A DNA stretch of 64,000 nt from JBBDWK01 sp040902885 (GCA_040902885.1 JBBDWK010000071.1:1-64000); one strand, 5' to 3'. Positions 1-9,238 are shown, counted from the first letter of the stretch. The notes: a model not told the origin generated them from the letters alone. Program-made: numbers and translations.

Positions 1-118
1 TTTACGGGGGCGCGGTGCTTGACAAGGACCGGCTTTCTCATGGAAGCCGTGACCGAGAGGGAGCGGTTGTTGAGCGCGAGATAACCGTCGATCGCTGTGA
101 GGCACTATTCCGGGATCA
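1..118. other. Unresolved window edge, possible partial gene
   Basis: Two readings compete here. On the plus strand frame 1 is open from the first base to a TAA at 82-84 and would give the last 27 residues of a protein ending in LLSAR. On the minus strand a frame with C-rich third positions opens after a stop near base 100, has an ATG at 41 and runs off the window edge; it would be a gene downstream of the receptor. Neither piece matches a family I recognise, and they cannot both be coding. Confidence 0.3.
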
Positions 119-3100
119 CTACCACAGGACCTTGACGGCGACTTGAACCGCCCGGCCTGGAGCGGACCCGGTTATGCGAGCGTACTGCGCGTTAGCCAGG
201 TTCGCCACGGGGTTGTTGAAGTTCACCTGATTGAACAGATTTGCGAACTCTCCCCGAAGCTGGACCCGCGTTCCCTCGGTGACCGGAATGTCCTTCAGGA
301 TTGCGAGGTCCGTGTTCACCAGCGCCGGCCCCGAGAACATTCCCCTCGCCGCCGTGCCGTAGCGTCCGACGCCGGGCAGGGCAAAAGCGGACCGGTTGAA
401 GAACTGCTGGATCATATCGTCGCGCGAGGCGTGATCGCGCTGGATATCGCCGACTATGTCGGGATAGTATGAGCCGGCGCAAGTAGTGCCATCGAAGGCG
501 CGGTTCTGCCCGGCGGCGGCGGTCACGGGCGCTCCGCTCTGCGCGGTCACGATACCCGAAAGGTTCCAACCGCCCAGGACGCGCCCGACGCCGCTCCGGT
601 TGGCGAACACAGGCGGTGTCCAGACGCCGGAGACCACCAGTGCGTGGCGGCGGTCCCAGTCGGAACGTCCCTTGCCGGCCCGGTGGTCGAAGGGATTGGC
701 GGTACAGCCGCCCAGCGTATAGGTGGAACTGGAGTCCAGTGATTTGGAGAGGGTGTAGGAACTCGCCAATTGCAAACCGCCCGCGAAGCGGCGATTCAAC
801 TCCACCTGCATGCCGTGATACGAGCCGGTGAAGCTGTCATCCAGGTAATATCCTTCGGGGCCGTAGATGCCGGGCGCGAACGGCACGCGGCTTTCGGCGT
901 TGGTCTCGGTGGATAGCGGGCGGCCCTGGGCGTCCGTTCCGGGAATGTACGGCGCCGCGTTGAAAGGCCGGTAGGCGATCAACTTGGTGCTCGACTTGCC
1001 GATATATGAGGCGGAAAAGGCGTAGTCGCGCAGAAACTGGCGCTGGATGGTGAAGTTCCACGACTGGACGTAGGTTGTCCGCAAGCTGTCTTCGCCCTGG
1101 CCGCTCCACAGGCCGTTGAGAGGAAACACAAAGGTGAAAGCTGCAGGATCGATGAAAGCCGGCGGCGCCGCTTCTCCAACGGAGCCGAACGGATTCGAGA
1201 GCAGTCCGTCGCGGAATGTGCGGCGGCCGCCAACGAATGGCGGGTTTTCCTGCGCGATGGTGTCGGTGTTGAAGGTGTCGAAGAAGATGCCGTAGGCGCC
1301 GCGGACGGCGGTCTTGCCGTCTCCGAAAACGTCCCAGGAGAATCCGGCGCGCGGGGCGAAGTTATTGCGGTCGGTGGCATAGATTCCGCGCGGCAGATCG
1401 CCGGGGAAGAGCATGCCCACCGGCGCGTTCGGGAACTCTCCCGAGCGCACCGAAGGATCGGGAACCACCGTGTTCAGACGGTCGTATTTGTCGCTCCAGG
1501 GCGTCGAGAGCTCATACCGGAGCCCGAGGTTCAACGTCAGCCGCGGAGAGACTTTCCAGTCGTCCTGCACGAAACCCGCGTAAAAGCGCGCCGCGCCGTC
1601 ATTGTTCCGGACGCCGTTGGTGATCGGCAACTGCTGGTAAGCGCCCAGCAGGAAATCCGCCAGCGGGTCACCGCGCGTGGCCAGGCCGCCGCCGGTGCGC
1701 TGTCCGTTGAAGGAGAACCCCGGCGGCCCAAGGAAGGCCTGGAAGAAACCGAGGTCCAGAAACTCGAATCCGAACTTGAGGGTGTGGTTGCCCAGAATCT
1801 TGCTCACCTGGTTCTGCACCTGATAGGTGTTCTGCGCGAACTTTACCGGGCCGCCGGAGGCGAGGTTGAAGCGCCCGGCCACATTGAACTGCGGGCTGCC
1901 TCCGTTGGTGTAAGCCGGCATGCCCGCGATGCCCAATTCCTCAGGCGTGCGCGTCACCAGCGGAGTATCCAGCGAGAACGACCGCGTGAAGCCCAGCGTG
2001 AGCTGGTTGAGCAGCGTCGGGCTTAGCGTCCAGGTGTGGTTGATACCGGCGTTCTGCGCCTCCGGCCCGCGGCTGCGTCCCGTCCAGCCCGCGACGTTGC
2101 TGCCGTATGCGAGGTCGTTTTCATTCAAGCGGTTTTTATTGAAGTAATAGTGAACGAAAAGGGTTTGCTGCGAACTGAGAATCAGGTCGTGCCGCAGCAT
2201 GAACAGCTCCGAGTTCCGGTTGGCCGGTCCGAGCGCCTGGATGCTTCCGCCGGTAGGCACGAACTGGAGGAGCCGCTGAGCGACCGGATCGAACAGCGAC
2301 GTCGGGATGCGATTGCCGGGGAAGGGCGTGTTGTCGAAGGGGTTCACGAGCTGCCGGCCGGAGAGCGCCGAGAAATCGCCGTTCAACTCGGCCTGACTCG
2401 GCGTGATGGCCGTTACCTCGGAGGCCTGCCGGCGGTCCTTGGCGCCTTCAAAGGTCCCGAAAATGAACGCCTTGTTGCGGATCACCGGACCGCCGGCGGC
2501 TGCGCCGTACTGGTTCTGGATCAGTTGCGGGCGCACAGCCTGGAAGAAACTGCGGGCGTTTAGGTTGTCGTTGCGATGAAATTGCCAGAGGGTGCCGTGG
2601 AACTCGTTGGTGCCCTGCTTGCTCACCACGGTAACATTCGCGCCCGGATTGCGGCCGCTGTCCGCCGAAAACACGCTGGTCTGAATCTTGAACTCCTGCA
2701 CCGCGTCGGGAGGCGGCACGTTCATGCCGGTATTGCGCGACGCGTTGTTGAAGTAGGTGCCATTGAAACGGTTGTAATTCTGATTCGGACGGCCGCCGTT
2801 GACGTTCATACGCGGGCCGCTGCGCGTATCGCTCATGTCGCTGTTATCGGGCGCAACCACGCCGAGAACGCCGGGCAGCGTCGCCGCCAGCCGAAATACA
2901 TTGCGTCCGTTAAGCGGCAGATCCACGATGCGCCGGTCGTCGATGGTTGCCGTGGTCTGTGACGAACGCGTGTCGATCAGCGTCGCGTCGGCGGTTACCT
3001 CCACGGACTCGGTCACTTCGCCAATCTGCAGATTGATGTCGGCGCGCACGTTTTCGTCCACGCGCAGCACGACGCCCGTATTGCGATACCGCTTGAATCC

Positions 3101-3334
3101 CGGACTTTCCGCATCAATGGTGTAGGTTCCGGAGACGAGCGCCAGAACCTGGTAGAACCCGGCGGCATCCGTAACAGTTTGCCTGACAGCGCCGGTAAGC
3201 TCATTGGCGACGGTTACCCGCACCGAGCCGACGAAGGCGCCGGATGAATCTTTGGCGTAGCCACTGATGGTCGCGCTGGTCTGCGCGAATCCTACATTGG
3301 CAAGAAGAAAGAGTACTGCCAGCAGTTTCCTCAC
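119..3334 (-). CDS. Oar-type TonB-dependent outer-membrane receptor
   Basis: This 1071-residue protein is an outer-membrane beta-barrel of the Oar/TonB-dependent receptor type, which is greatly expanded in Acidobacteriota. A Sec signal peptide covers about residues 1-17 (ends GFAQ). A carboxypeptidase-regulatory-like beta-sandwich follows at about 20-110, then the plug region with the family motif DLPLNGRN near 140 and the stretch NVNGGRPNQNYNRFNG. The rest is barrel, closing on a terminal Trp (VKVLW) as expected for BAM-assembled proteins. GGAGGGG lies just upstream of the ATG. It is divergent from the ROK regulator, so control by that regulator is plausible. Substrate is unknown; a plant or microbial polysaccharide or glycoside is a guess from the neighbours. 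Confidence 0.9.
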   Translation of the reverse strand: MRKLLAVLFLLANVGFAQTSATISGYAKDSSGAFVGSVRVTVANELTGAVRQTVTDAAGFYQVLALVSGTYTIDAESPGFKRYRNTGVVLRVDENVRADINLQIGEVTESVEVTADATLIDTRSSQTTATIDDRRIVDLPLNGRNVFRLAATLPGVLGVVAPDNSDMSDTRSGPRMNVNGGRPNQNYNRFNGTYFNNASRNTGMNVPPPDAVQEFKIQTSVFSADSGRNPGANVTVVSKQGTNEFHGTLWQFHRNDNLNARSFFQAVRPQLIQNQYGAAAGGPVIRNKAFIFGTFEGAKDRRQASEVTAITPSQAELNGDFSALSGRQLVNPFDNTPFPGNRIPTSLFDPVAQRLLQFVPTGGSIQALGPANRNSELFMLRHDLILSSQQTLFVHYYFNKNRLNENDLAYGSNVAGWTGRSRGPEAQNAGINHTWTLSPTLLNQLTLGFTRSFSLDTPLVTRTPEELGIAGMPAYTNGGSPQFNVAGRFNLASGGPVKFAQNTYQVQNQVSKILGNHTLKFGFEFLDLGFFQAFLGPPGFSFNGQRTGGGLATRGDPLADFLLGAYQQLPITNGVRNNDGAARFYAGFVQDDWKVSPRLTLNLGLRYELSTPWSDKYDRLNTVVPDPSVRSGEFPNAPVGMLFPGDLPRGIYATDRNNFAPRAGFSWDVFGDGKTAVRGAYGIFFDTFNTDTIAQENPPFVGGRRTFRDGLLSNPFGSVGEAAPPAFIDPAAFTFVFPLNGLWSGQGEDSLRTTYVQSWNFTIQRQFLRDYAFSASYIGKSSTKLIAYRPFNAAPYIPGTDAQGRPLSTETNAESRVPFAPGIYGPEGYYLDDSFTGSYHGMQVELNRRFAGGLQLASSYTLSKSLDSSSTYTLGGCTANPFDHRAGKGRSDWDRRHALVVSGVWTPPVFANRSGVGRVLGGWNLSGIVTAQSGAPVTAAAGQNRAFDGTTCAGSYYPDIVGDIQRDHASRDDMIQQFFNRSAFALPGVGRYGTAARGMFSGPALVNTDLAILKDIPVTEGTRVQLRGEFANLFNQVNFNNPVANLANAQYARITGSAPGRAVQVAVKVLW

Positions 3335-3454
3335 AAAAACCCCTCCCAGAACAAGGAATCGTCCTGTATAGCAGAATACTTACACAGTGCAAATAAATCG
3401 TCAACACTTTCTGGGGAAAATTTTGAGTTTCCTCTGTTGACTCCGGATGGTTAC
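3335..3454. promoter_or_regulatory. Divergent control region, receptor / ROK regulator
   Basis: This AT-richer gap separates two divergent genes. Rightward, TTGACT at 3437-3442 and a perfect TATAAT at 3458-3463 form a promoter-like pair, though the spacer is only 15 bases and the -10 box lies inside the 5' end of the regulator reading frame. Leftward, a TTGACG sits on the minus strand near 3398-3403. The 8-base palindrome AAAATTTT lies near 3417-3424. ROK proteins usually bind AT-rich inverted repeats, so this is the place to look for an autoregulatory operator. Confidence 0.45.
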
Positions 3455-4777
3455 ATGTATAATGCAACTATTTTGACCATTGCGGCGACAGATCCCCGGG
3501 GCCGCGCTCCCGGCGCCCGGCCGGGCGCCGGCCAGCGGAACGAGAAGCGGGCGCTCTTTCTGCGCCTCTTACACGGCTGCCCAGAAGGGCTTTCAAGAGT
3601 TGATCTTGCGCGGCGAACCGGATTGCCTGAAGGAACGGTTTCGCGCGTGGTGGCGGAACTGGTGCGCGATGGCCTGTTGATGAGGCGCGGCGAGGAGCGC
3701 GATACCGGCGGAAGACCTGCCATCCGGCTGGAACTGAATTCCTCCGAGCTGCTGGCGATGGGGGCGGACATTCAGGAAGGAGAGACCAAAATTGCGTTGG
3801 GCGACGTCACCGGCCGCGTGCTGCTGAGAAAACAGTTCGCCACCCCGGAAAAGCCGGGCGATGCGATTTCGCTCCTTGCGGACACCCTGCTCGAATGGCT
3901 GCGGAAATGGCCGGTGGAGAAAGTGGAAGGCCTGGGAGTGTGCCTTCGCGGAATTGTCAACAGCGAAACAGGCGTGGTGGAGTTAGGTAGTTCCGCCAAG
4001 TGGAATGGCTTGCCGGTTCGCGATTTGCTTTCTCTACGGCTGAAGATCCCTGTCCACGTAGACAACAACATTCGGACGGTCGCCCTGCAGGAGCACCGTT
4101 TCGGGTCTCTGGAACGCTATCGGAGCCAGCTCTACGTGAGGGTGGACGAGGGGGTGGGCGCCGGGCTGATCCTCAATGGGCAGTTGTACCGCGGGCCCCG
4201 TATGGCGGCGGGCGAGATCGGCCAGATGACGTTGGCGGACCTGCCCGGCGAGGCGGTACACAACCGACCCGGATGCCTGGAGCAACTGGCGGCCAACCCC
4301 GCGATTTGCGCTTCCTACGCCGGCCGAAATGGCGCATCCGGCGCCCGCCCGCTGCGAGACAGTAGCGCCAGGGTGCGCAGCATCTGCCAGCTCGCGCTGA
4401 GCGGGGACGCGGCGGCCGCGGCCACCATCCAGCGTGCCGGGCGCTATCTGGGCCGCGCCATCACAAATATCGTCTGGGCCCTGGATATAGAGGCGGTCGT
4501 GGTGGATGGAGTGTTGACAGAAGCGTGGCCGATCCTGGCGCCGGCTATACGGCAGGAGTTCCCGGCCGATCCGGAGTTGTTCCAGTTCCGTCACTTGGTC
4601 TTACGACCCTGCTCGATGGGTCACGACGCGCCGCTGGCGGGTTCGCTCTCGCTGGCTTTCCAGGATTTCTTTTCGAGCGGCGGCCACCGCAAGAGGAGTG
4701 TCCGCCCGCAATCCGCGAACCGCGCGAAAAAGGAAAAGCCGCGAACGGTTTCTTCGGAAACTCGCCCAGGCCGTTAG
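3455..4777 (+). CDS. ROK family transcriptional regulator
   Basis: The protein has an N-terminal winged helix-turn-helix (about residues 28-80, SRVDLARRTGLPEG followed by VSRVVAELVRDGLL) and a C-terminal ROK sugar-kinase-like domain (GAGLILNGQLYRGP; GEIGQM). ROK regulators sense sugars or sugar phosphates and usually repress catabolic genes. The zinc motif is degenerate: instead of CxCGxxGCLE only NRPGCLEQL remains, so inducer binding may differ from NagC/Mlc. The frame is open back to a TTG at 3437. I used the ATG at 3455, but the TATAAT box overlaps it, and a TTG at 3473 would be the start if that promoter is real. It heads the rightward run with the M20 peptidase 21 bases downstream and is divergent from the receptor. 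Confidence 0.88.
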   Translation: MYNATILTIAATDPRGRAPGARPGAGQRNEKRALFLRLLHGCPEGLSRVDLARRTGLPEGTVSRVVAELVRDGLLMRRGEERDTGGRPAIRLELNSSELLAMGADIQEGETKIALGDVTGRVLLRKQFATPEKPGDAISLLADTLLEWLRKWPVEKVEGLGVCLRGIVNSETGVVELGSSAKWNGLPVRDLLSLRLKIPVHVDNNIRTVALQEHRFGSLERYRSQLYVRVDEGVGAGLILNGQLYRGPRMAAGEIGQMTLADLPGEAVHNRPGCLEQLAANPAICASYAGRNGASGARPLRDSSARVRSICQLALSGDAAAAATIQRAGRYLGRAITNIVWALDIEAVVVDGVLTEAWPILAPAIRQEFPADPELFQFRHLVLRPCSMGHDAPLAGSLSLAFQDFFSSGGHRKRSVRPQSANRAKKEKPRTVSSETRPGR

Positions 4778-4785
4778 CTTTGAAA

Positions 4786-4801
4786 AAGGAGGGAAATATT
4801 G
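4786..4801 (+). promoter_or_regulatory. Strong Shine-Dalgarno with TTG start
   Basis: AAGGAGGG at 4786-4793 precedes a TTG at 4799-4801 by five bases and decides the start of the M20 peptidase. The next in-frame alternative, GTG at 4805, would have an 11-base spacer. Confidence 0.7.
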
Positions 4802-6106
4802 GCAGTGGTCACGTCAGCTCAGGAGAACTCGATTCGTTTGTACGCCGAGCAGAACCGCGAACGCCTAGTCCAGATCATTGCGGATCTCGTGCGGATACCT
4901 TCTGAAAACACACCTCCCAAGGGCAAGGAACTCGAGTGCCAGGTTTATGCCGCGGAACTCCTGAATGCGTGCGGATGGGATGCAAAGCTTTATGGACTCG
5001 ACGAGGTGCCGGGCCTGCAGGAGCATCCACTGTTCTGGCCGGGCCGTTGTTATCACAATCGGCCGAACGTCGGAGCGCGCCGGACAGGCGCGGGCGGCGG
5101 CCGGTCGTTGGTTTTGTCCGGCCATATGGACACTGTGCCGGCGGGCGCCCAGCCGTGGACGGGCTCGCCGTTCAGCGGCGAGGTGGTGGGTAACCGGCTT
5201 TATGGGCGCGGTTCCAACGATATGAAGGGCGGCGTAGCCACGAATCTGTTCGTCGCCGAGGCCATCGCCCGGCTGGGCATTGAATTGAAAGGCGAACTGA
5301 TTGTCGAGTCCGTCGTGGATGAGGAATTCGGGGGTGTGAACGGCACTCTCGCCGGGCGCCTGGCTGGATACAGCGGCGACGCCGCGATCATTTCCGAGCC
5401 GTCTTTCCTGCGCATCTGCGCGGGACAGCGCGGCGGCCGCGTCGCCTTCATCACTCTCACCGCCGCCGCCGGCGGAGTTCTCACAGATGGGGCTTTCCCC
5501 GCTGGCGTCAGCGAGCAGCTACGACACTTTCTCAATAGGCTTCCAGAGTTTGCCGCCGAGCGGCGAAGGACGGCGCCGAACCATCCGCTCTATGCGCACC
5601 ACCGCGATCCGGTGCCGGTGACAGTTACCAAGATGTTCACGGGTCCCTGGGGCATGAAAGAGCCGATGACGGTGCCGGAGAGTTGCAAAATCGAACTGTA
5701 CTGGCAGGCGATGCCTGGAGAGACGCAGCAGGACATCGAGCAGGAGTTTTTCGACTGGCTGGAGCAGGTGGTTTGCACGGCCCCCCACCTGTTCCCCGAG
5801 AGGCCGCAGGTAGAGTTCCCGATCCGATGGCTTCCGGGTTCCTCTATTGAAAGGGACAGCCCGCTGGTCACGGAGTTGGCGGCGTGCGCGCGCGACGTAA
5901 TAGGCTCGGAGCCTCCCGTCGTCGGTATCGAGGGCCCGTGCGACATGTACGTCTTTCATCAGGTGACGAAGACGCCGGCCGTGCTCTGGGGCGCAAAGGG
6001 AGGAAATACCCACAATGCCGATGAGTATCTGGACATCGACTCCGTCGTCCACGCCGCCCAAACGCTGTTATGTTTCGTCTGCCGCTGGTGCGGCATGGTG
6101 AGCTGA
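4799..6106 (+). CDS. M20 family metallopeptidase (ArgE/DapE-like)
   Basis: This 435-residue protein is a zinc-dependent amidohydrolase of the M20 peptidase/deacylase family, a group that removes acyl or aminoacyl groups from amino acids and small peptides. Metal-site motifs are clear: GHMDTVP (His109, Asp111), GRGSNDMKGG with bridging Asp141, the general base pair DEE around Glu175-176, and a late GNTHNADE with the final His ligand. There is no signal peptide, unlike most neighbours, so it should be cytoplasmic. The start is a TTG. Its stop is followed after one base by the DUF1080 start, indicating co-transcription. The specific substrate cannot be read from sequence. Confidence 0.9.
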   Translation: MAVVTSAQENSIRLYAEQNRERLVQIIADLVRIPSENTPPKGKELECQVYAAELLNACGWDAKLYGLDEVPGLQEHPLFWPGRCYHNRPNVGARRTGAGGGRSLVLSGHMDTVPAGAQPWTGSPFSGEVVGNRLYGRGSNDMKGGVATNLFVAEAIARLGIELKGELIVESVVDEEFGGVNGTLAGRLAGYSGDAAIISEPSFLRICAGQRGGRVAFITLTAAAGGVLTDGAFPAGVSEQLRHFLNRLPEFAAERRRTAPNHPLYAHHRDPVPVTVTKMFTGPWGMKEPMTVPESCKIELYWQAMPGETQQDIEQEFFDWLEQVVCTAPHLFPERPQVEFPIRWLPGSSIERDSPLVTELAACARDVIGSEPPVVGIEGPCDMYVFHQVTKTPAVLWGAKGGNTHNADEYLDIDSVVHAAQTLLCFVCRWCGMVS

Positions 6107-6107
6107 T

Positions 6108-6719
6108 ATGAGGAAAACGCTTTTACTTCTTCTCTTCTCCGCCCTGGTGTATGCGGATGACGGATTCATTTCGCTGATGCCGAAACGAGACATCCGCGAG
6201 CACTGGACCGTCGAAGGCAAGACGCCGCCGGAAGCATGGACCGTCCGCGACGGTGTCATCGGCTGCTCCGGCCAGCCGAACGGCTTTCTGCGCAGCAAGA
6301 AGGTCTATCGCAACTTTATTCTCCGTGCCGAATGGCGATTTCAGGAGGGCTGGGAGCCGCCGCCCCGTGGTAACGAATGGCCGAATGCCGGTTTCTTCAT
6401 TCTCGCGCGGGAAATCGTAAACGGCTGGCCGACGTCGCTCGAGGTTCAGGGCTATTTCGGGGAGGCCGGGAGTCTGTTCGGCGTTCGCGGCGGTAAGATT
6501 ACCGGGGCGAAGCGCGGCCCGTTCGTCAAGAATCGGCCTCCTTTCGGCTCCTGGGACCGTTACGAAATCACCTCAAAGGACGGCACCATCAGGGTTGTGC
6601 TCAATGGCGAGCTGGTCAACGAGGGCACTGCAGCGTCGCCTGAGGATGGCAACGTGTGCCTGCAGTCTGAGGGCTGGCCGGTCTACTACCGGAACGTGGC
6701 CGTGAAGGTACTGAAATGA
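6108..6719 (+). CDS. DUF1080 / 3-keto-disaccharide hydrolase domain protein
   Basis: This 203-residue secreted protein (signal peptide about 1-16, ending LVYAD) is a single concanavalin-like jelly-roll domain of the DUF1080 family, now called 3-keto-disaccharide hydrolase. Family hallmarks are visible: HWTVEG near the start, FLRSKKVYRNFILRAEWR, PNAGFFI, the LEVQGYFGE segment and a final VYYRNVAVKVL strand. Members cleave or eliminate glycosides previously oxidised at C3. It sits between the M20 peptidase and a Gfo/Idh oxidoreductase in one transcript, the combination reported for oxidative glycoside breakdown. Its activity on a 3-keto sugar is inferred from family and context. Confidence 0.85.
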   Translation: MRKTLLLLLFSALVYADDGFISLMPKRDIREHWTVEGKTPPEAWTVRDGVIGCSGQPNGFLRSKKVYRNFILRAEWRFQEGWEPPPRGNEWPNAGFFILAREIVNGWPTSLEVQGYFGEAGSLFGVRGGKITGAKRGPFVKNRPPFGSWDRYEITSKDGTIRVVLNGELVNEGTAASPEDGNVCLQSEGWPVYYRNVAVKVLK

Positions 6720-6735
6720 TAGATAGGGAGATTTT

Positions 6736-7845
6736 ATGGACAGACGGCATTTTCTTTTGAGTTCCGCGGCGGCGGCCCATGCGGCCTCCGCCCAGCGTGG
6801 CCCCAACGACCGCATCGGCACCGCCATGATCGGCACCGGAAATCGCGGTTCACACGTGCTTCGGGGCGTACTGGAGCAACCGATTGCCAAGGTCGTGGCT
6901 CTCTGCGACATCAAGCCGGACCGGCTGGACAGCGCAGCGACAATCGCGGCCAAGGACAATCCGGCGACCTATAACGACTGGCGCAAAATCATCGATCGCA
7001 AGGACATCGATGCTGTCTTCATCGCCACGCCGCCGCATCTCCATGCCGAAATGGCCATTGCCGCATTGAAGGCAGGGAAGCACGTCTACTCCGAGAAGCC
7101 GATCGCCATCACCCCGGCTTCCATTCGGGAACTGCTCAAAGCGGCGAAAGCCTCGAACAAGGTCTTCGTCGCCGGCCAGCAGATGCGCTCGTTCCGGCAG
7201 CTTGGGCAGGCGGTTGAAAAGATCCGGAACGGCGCCATTGGCGAAGTCCTTATGGTGAAGGCGCAGCGCCACGCGTCTGCGGATCTCAACCACGAAGGCT
7301 CCTCGGCCGACTGGTATTTCAATTTCAGCAAGTCCGGCGGTTATCTGATCGAGCAATCCGTTCACAATCTGGATGCTTGCAACTGGGTGATCGGCGAGCA
7401 TCCCATCCGAGCCAGCGGCTTCGGCGGCACTGTTCTTTATAAGAATGACCCGCCTGGCCGGGACATCCTGGACTCCTGCACCTTGAGCTTCGAATACCCG
7501 CGCGGGGTGAACTTGTCGTTCACGCAAATGGTGTTTCATCCACGCGGTCTACCAGCCGGCAACCAGTACATCTATGTATACGGCAGCAAGGGGGCGGTCG
7601 ACCTGCTCGGCGGGACGATGTTTTACCCCCGAAACGGGCAGGGACAGCCGGCGCCGCTCGCCCCGAAGCAGGAGGAACCACAGCATGCGCACGTGACCGC
7701 GTTTTATGACTGCATCCAGCAGGGCAAGCCTTCGCCGGCCGATGCCGTCGTCGGCGCGACTGCCGCGCTGACTTCGATCCTGGCCCACGAGGCCTCCGTA
7801 AACCGCAAAATCGTTGAGTGGAAGGACTTCCACATCGATTTCTAG
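6736..7845 (+). CDS. Gfo/Idh/MocA oxidoreductase, Tat-exported
   Basis: This is a 369-residue NAD(P)-dependent sugar oxidoreductase of the Gfo/Idh/MocA family. The N-terminus MDRRHFLLSS is a twin-arginine signal, so the enzyme is probably exported with bound cofactor, as in glucose-fructose oxidoreductase. The Rossmann motif is GTGNRGSH (about 33-40), the catalytic EKP motif occurs in SEKPIAI, and the second domain carries SVHNLDACNW with the conserved His-Asp region. A GGGAGA-like ribosome site precedes the ATG. It follows DUF1080 by 16 bases. A role as 3-dehydrogenase or 3-keto-sugar reductase is inferred from the neighbours. Confidence 0.9.
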   Translation: MDRRHFLLSSAAAAHAASAQRGPNDRIGTAMIGTGNRGSHVLRGVLEQPIAKVVALCDIKPDRLDSAATIAAKDNPATYNDWRKIIDRKDIDAVFIATPPHLHAEMAIAALKAGKHVYSEKPIAITPASIRELLKAAKASNKVFVAGQQMRSFRQLGQAVEKIRNGAIGEVLMVKAQRHASADLNHEGSSADWYFNFSKSGGYLIEQSVHNLDACNWVIGEHPIRASGFGGTVLYKNDPPGRDILDSCTLSFEYPRGVNLSFTQMVFHPRGLPAGNQYIYVYGSKGAVDLLGGTMFYPRNGQGQPAPLAPKQEEPQHAHVTAFYDCIQQGKPSPADAVVGATAALTSILAHEASVNRKIVEWKDFHIDF

Positions 7846-7849
7846 CCCG

Positions 7850-7936
7850 CATCATCAATTGTCGCAGCGACTCGCGGCCGATTTCCAGACCGCGCTTCTT
7901 AGCCAGATATTCGCTGGCCAGCGTCGGCCACGAAGC
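7850..7936 (-). pseudogene. ISNCY-like transposase fossil
   Basis: Between two genes, the minus strand encodes about 29 residues including PTLASEYLAKKRGLEI followed by GRESLRQLM. This closely resembles the conserved stretch of ISNCY-type transposases (pattern FGPTLAxExLxxxxGxxxSxETLRxWM), where the DNA-binding region leads into the catalytic core. Nothing else of the transposase remains: both ends run directly into unrelated sequence and I see no inverted repeats. It is a relic, lying in the wrong orientation to belong to the operon. Confidence 0.6.
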
Positions 7937-7954
7937 TAACATAGTCACAGCACT

Positions 7955-9238
7955 ATGAAATTCACGCTTCTTCTCTCTTTGGCCGGAGCCTTGCTCGCCC
8001 AATCTCCCTACGACCTGCTGCTCAAGGGCGGCCATGTCGTCGACCCAAAGAACCGCACCAGCGCGGTTCGCGATGTCGCAATCCGCGATGGAAAGGTGGC
8101 TGCGGTCTCACCGGAGATCCCCGTCTCGCAGGCGCGGAAGGTCGTCAACGTTCGCGGCCTTTACGTGACTCCCGGACTTATCGACATTCACGCACATGTC
8201 TTCGCCGGCGACAACGGCCCGATGCTTGCCGGCGGCAACTGGAGCATTTCTCCCGATACGTTCGCTTTCCGGACCGGCGTCACCACGCTTGTGGACGCCG
8301 GCTCTTCGGGCCGCCGCAATTTCGCACAGTTCAAGCGGGCGGTAATCGATCGTGCGCGGACCCGTGTACTTGCCTTCCTCAACATCCTGGGAGCGGGGAT
8401 GCCCGGCGATAATTCCGAACAGGATGTGGACGACATGGACGCGCAGGCGGCCGCGGAACTGGCCATCGCGAATCGGGACACGATCGTCGGGATCAAGGTT
8501 GCGCATTATCAAGGACCGGACTGGACTCCGGTGGAGCGCGGGGTGGAGGCCGGCACGCTCGCGAAAATGCCTGTCATCGTCGATTTCGGCACGTTCCGTC
8601 CGGAGCGCCCGTTTCAGGATCTTGTTCTCAAGAAGCTCCGCCCGGGCGACATCTATACTCACGCGTACTACGGCGCCGTTCCTCTGCTCGATGAGAAGAA
8701 CCGCTTGCTTCCGTATTTGTTCGAGGCGCGCCAACGGGGCGTCCTGTTTGATGTCGGCCATGGGGGCGCCGCAATGATATTCCGGCAGGCAGTGCCTGCC
8801 ATGCGCCAGGGCTTCCCGCCGGATTCAATCTCGACCGATGTTCACGCGGGCAGCCTGCTCGCCGGCATGAAGGATATGTTGAACGTGATGTCTAAATTCC
8901 TGAACATGGACATGCCGCTCGACGACGTCATCCTCCGCTCCACCTGGAATCCGGCCCGCGCGATACAACGGCAGGAGTTGGGACACCTTTCGGTGGGCGC
9001 ACTCGCGGATATCGCGGTACTTCGCCTTGAGACTGGCGATTTCGGATTTGTCGATTCCTACGGCGCGCGTATGGCCGGCAACCGCCGCCTGGCGTGTGAA
9101 CTGACGATTCACGATGGTCTGGTGGTGTACGATCTGAATGGAATCACCCGCGAAAGCTGGGATCGGCTCGGCCCTTACAAGGCGCAAGGAGACCGGTCGT
9201 GGGATGGGACCAGAATCACGGGCAGGCGGACGCGTTGA
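7955..9238 (+). CDS. Exported amidohydrolase (dihydroorotase-like, EF_0837 type)
   Basis: This 427-residue metal-dependent amidohydrolase has a Sec signal peptide (about 1-15, ending LLAQ). Ligands of a binuclear amidohydrolase site are visible: HAH (His79, His81), a candidate carboxylated Lys181 in GIKVAH, His236 in YTHAYYG, His269 in FDVGHGG and Asp295 in STDVHAG. This is the pattern of the amidohydrolase/deacetylase group related to EF_0837/AHA_3915, whose genes are often paired with a SelA-like PLP enzyme, exactly as here. The TIM barrel is complete. Deacetylation of an amino-sugar or amino-acid derivative is inferred. Export of such an enzyme is less usual than the cytoplasmic form. Confidence 0.85.
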   Translation: MKFTLLLSLAGALLAQSPYDLLLKGGHVVDPKNRTSAVRDVAIRDGKVAAVSPEIPVSQARKVVNVRGLYVTPGLIDIHAHVFAGDNGPMLAGGNWSISPDTFAFRTGVTTLVDAGSSGRRNFAQFKRAVIDRARTRVLAFLNILGAGMPGDNSEQDVDDMDAQAAAELAIANRDTIVGIKVAHYQGPDWTPVERGVEAGTLAKMPVIVDFGTFRPERPFQDLVLKKLRPGDIYTHAYYGAVPLLDEKNRLLPYLFEARQRGVLFDVGHGGAAMIFRQAVPAMRQGFPPDSISTDVHAGSLLAGMKDMLNVMSKFLNMDMPLDDVILRSTWNPARAIQRQELGHLSVGALADIAVLRLETGDFGFVDSYGARMAGNRRLACELTIHDGLVVYDLNGITRESWDRLGPYKAQGDRSWDGTRITGRRTR

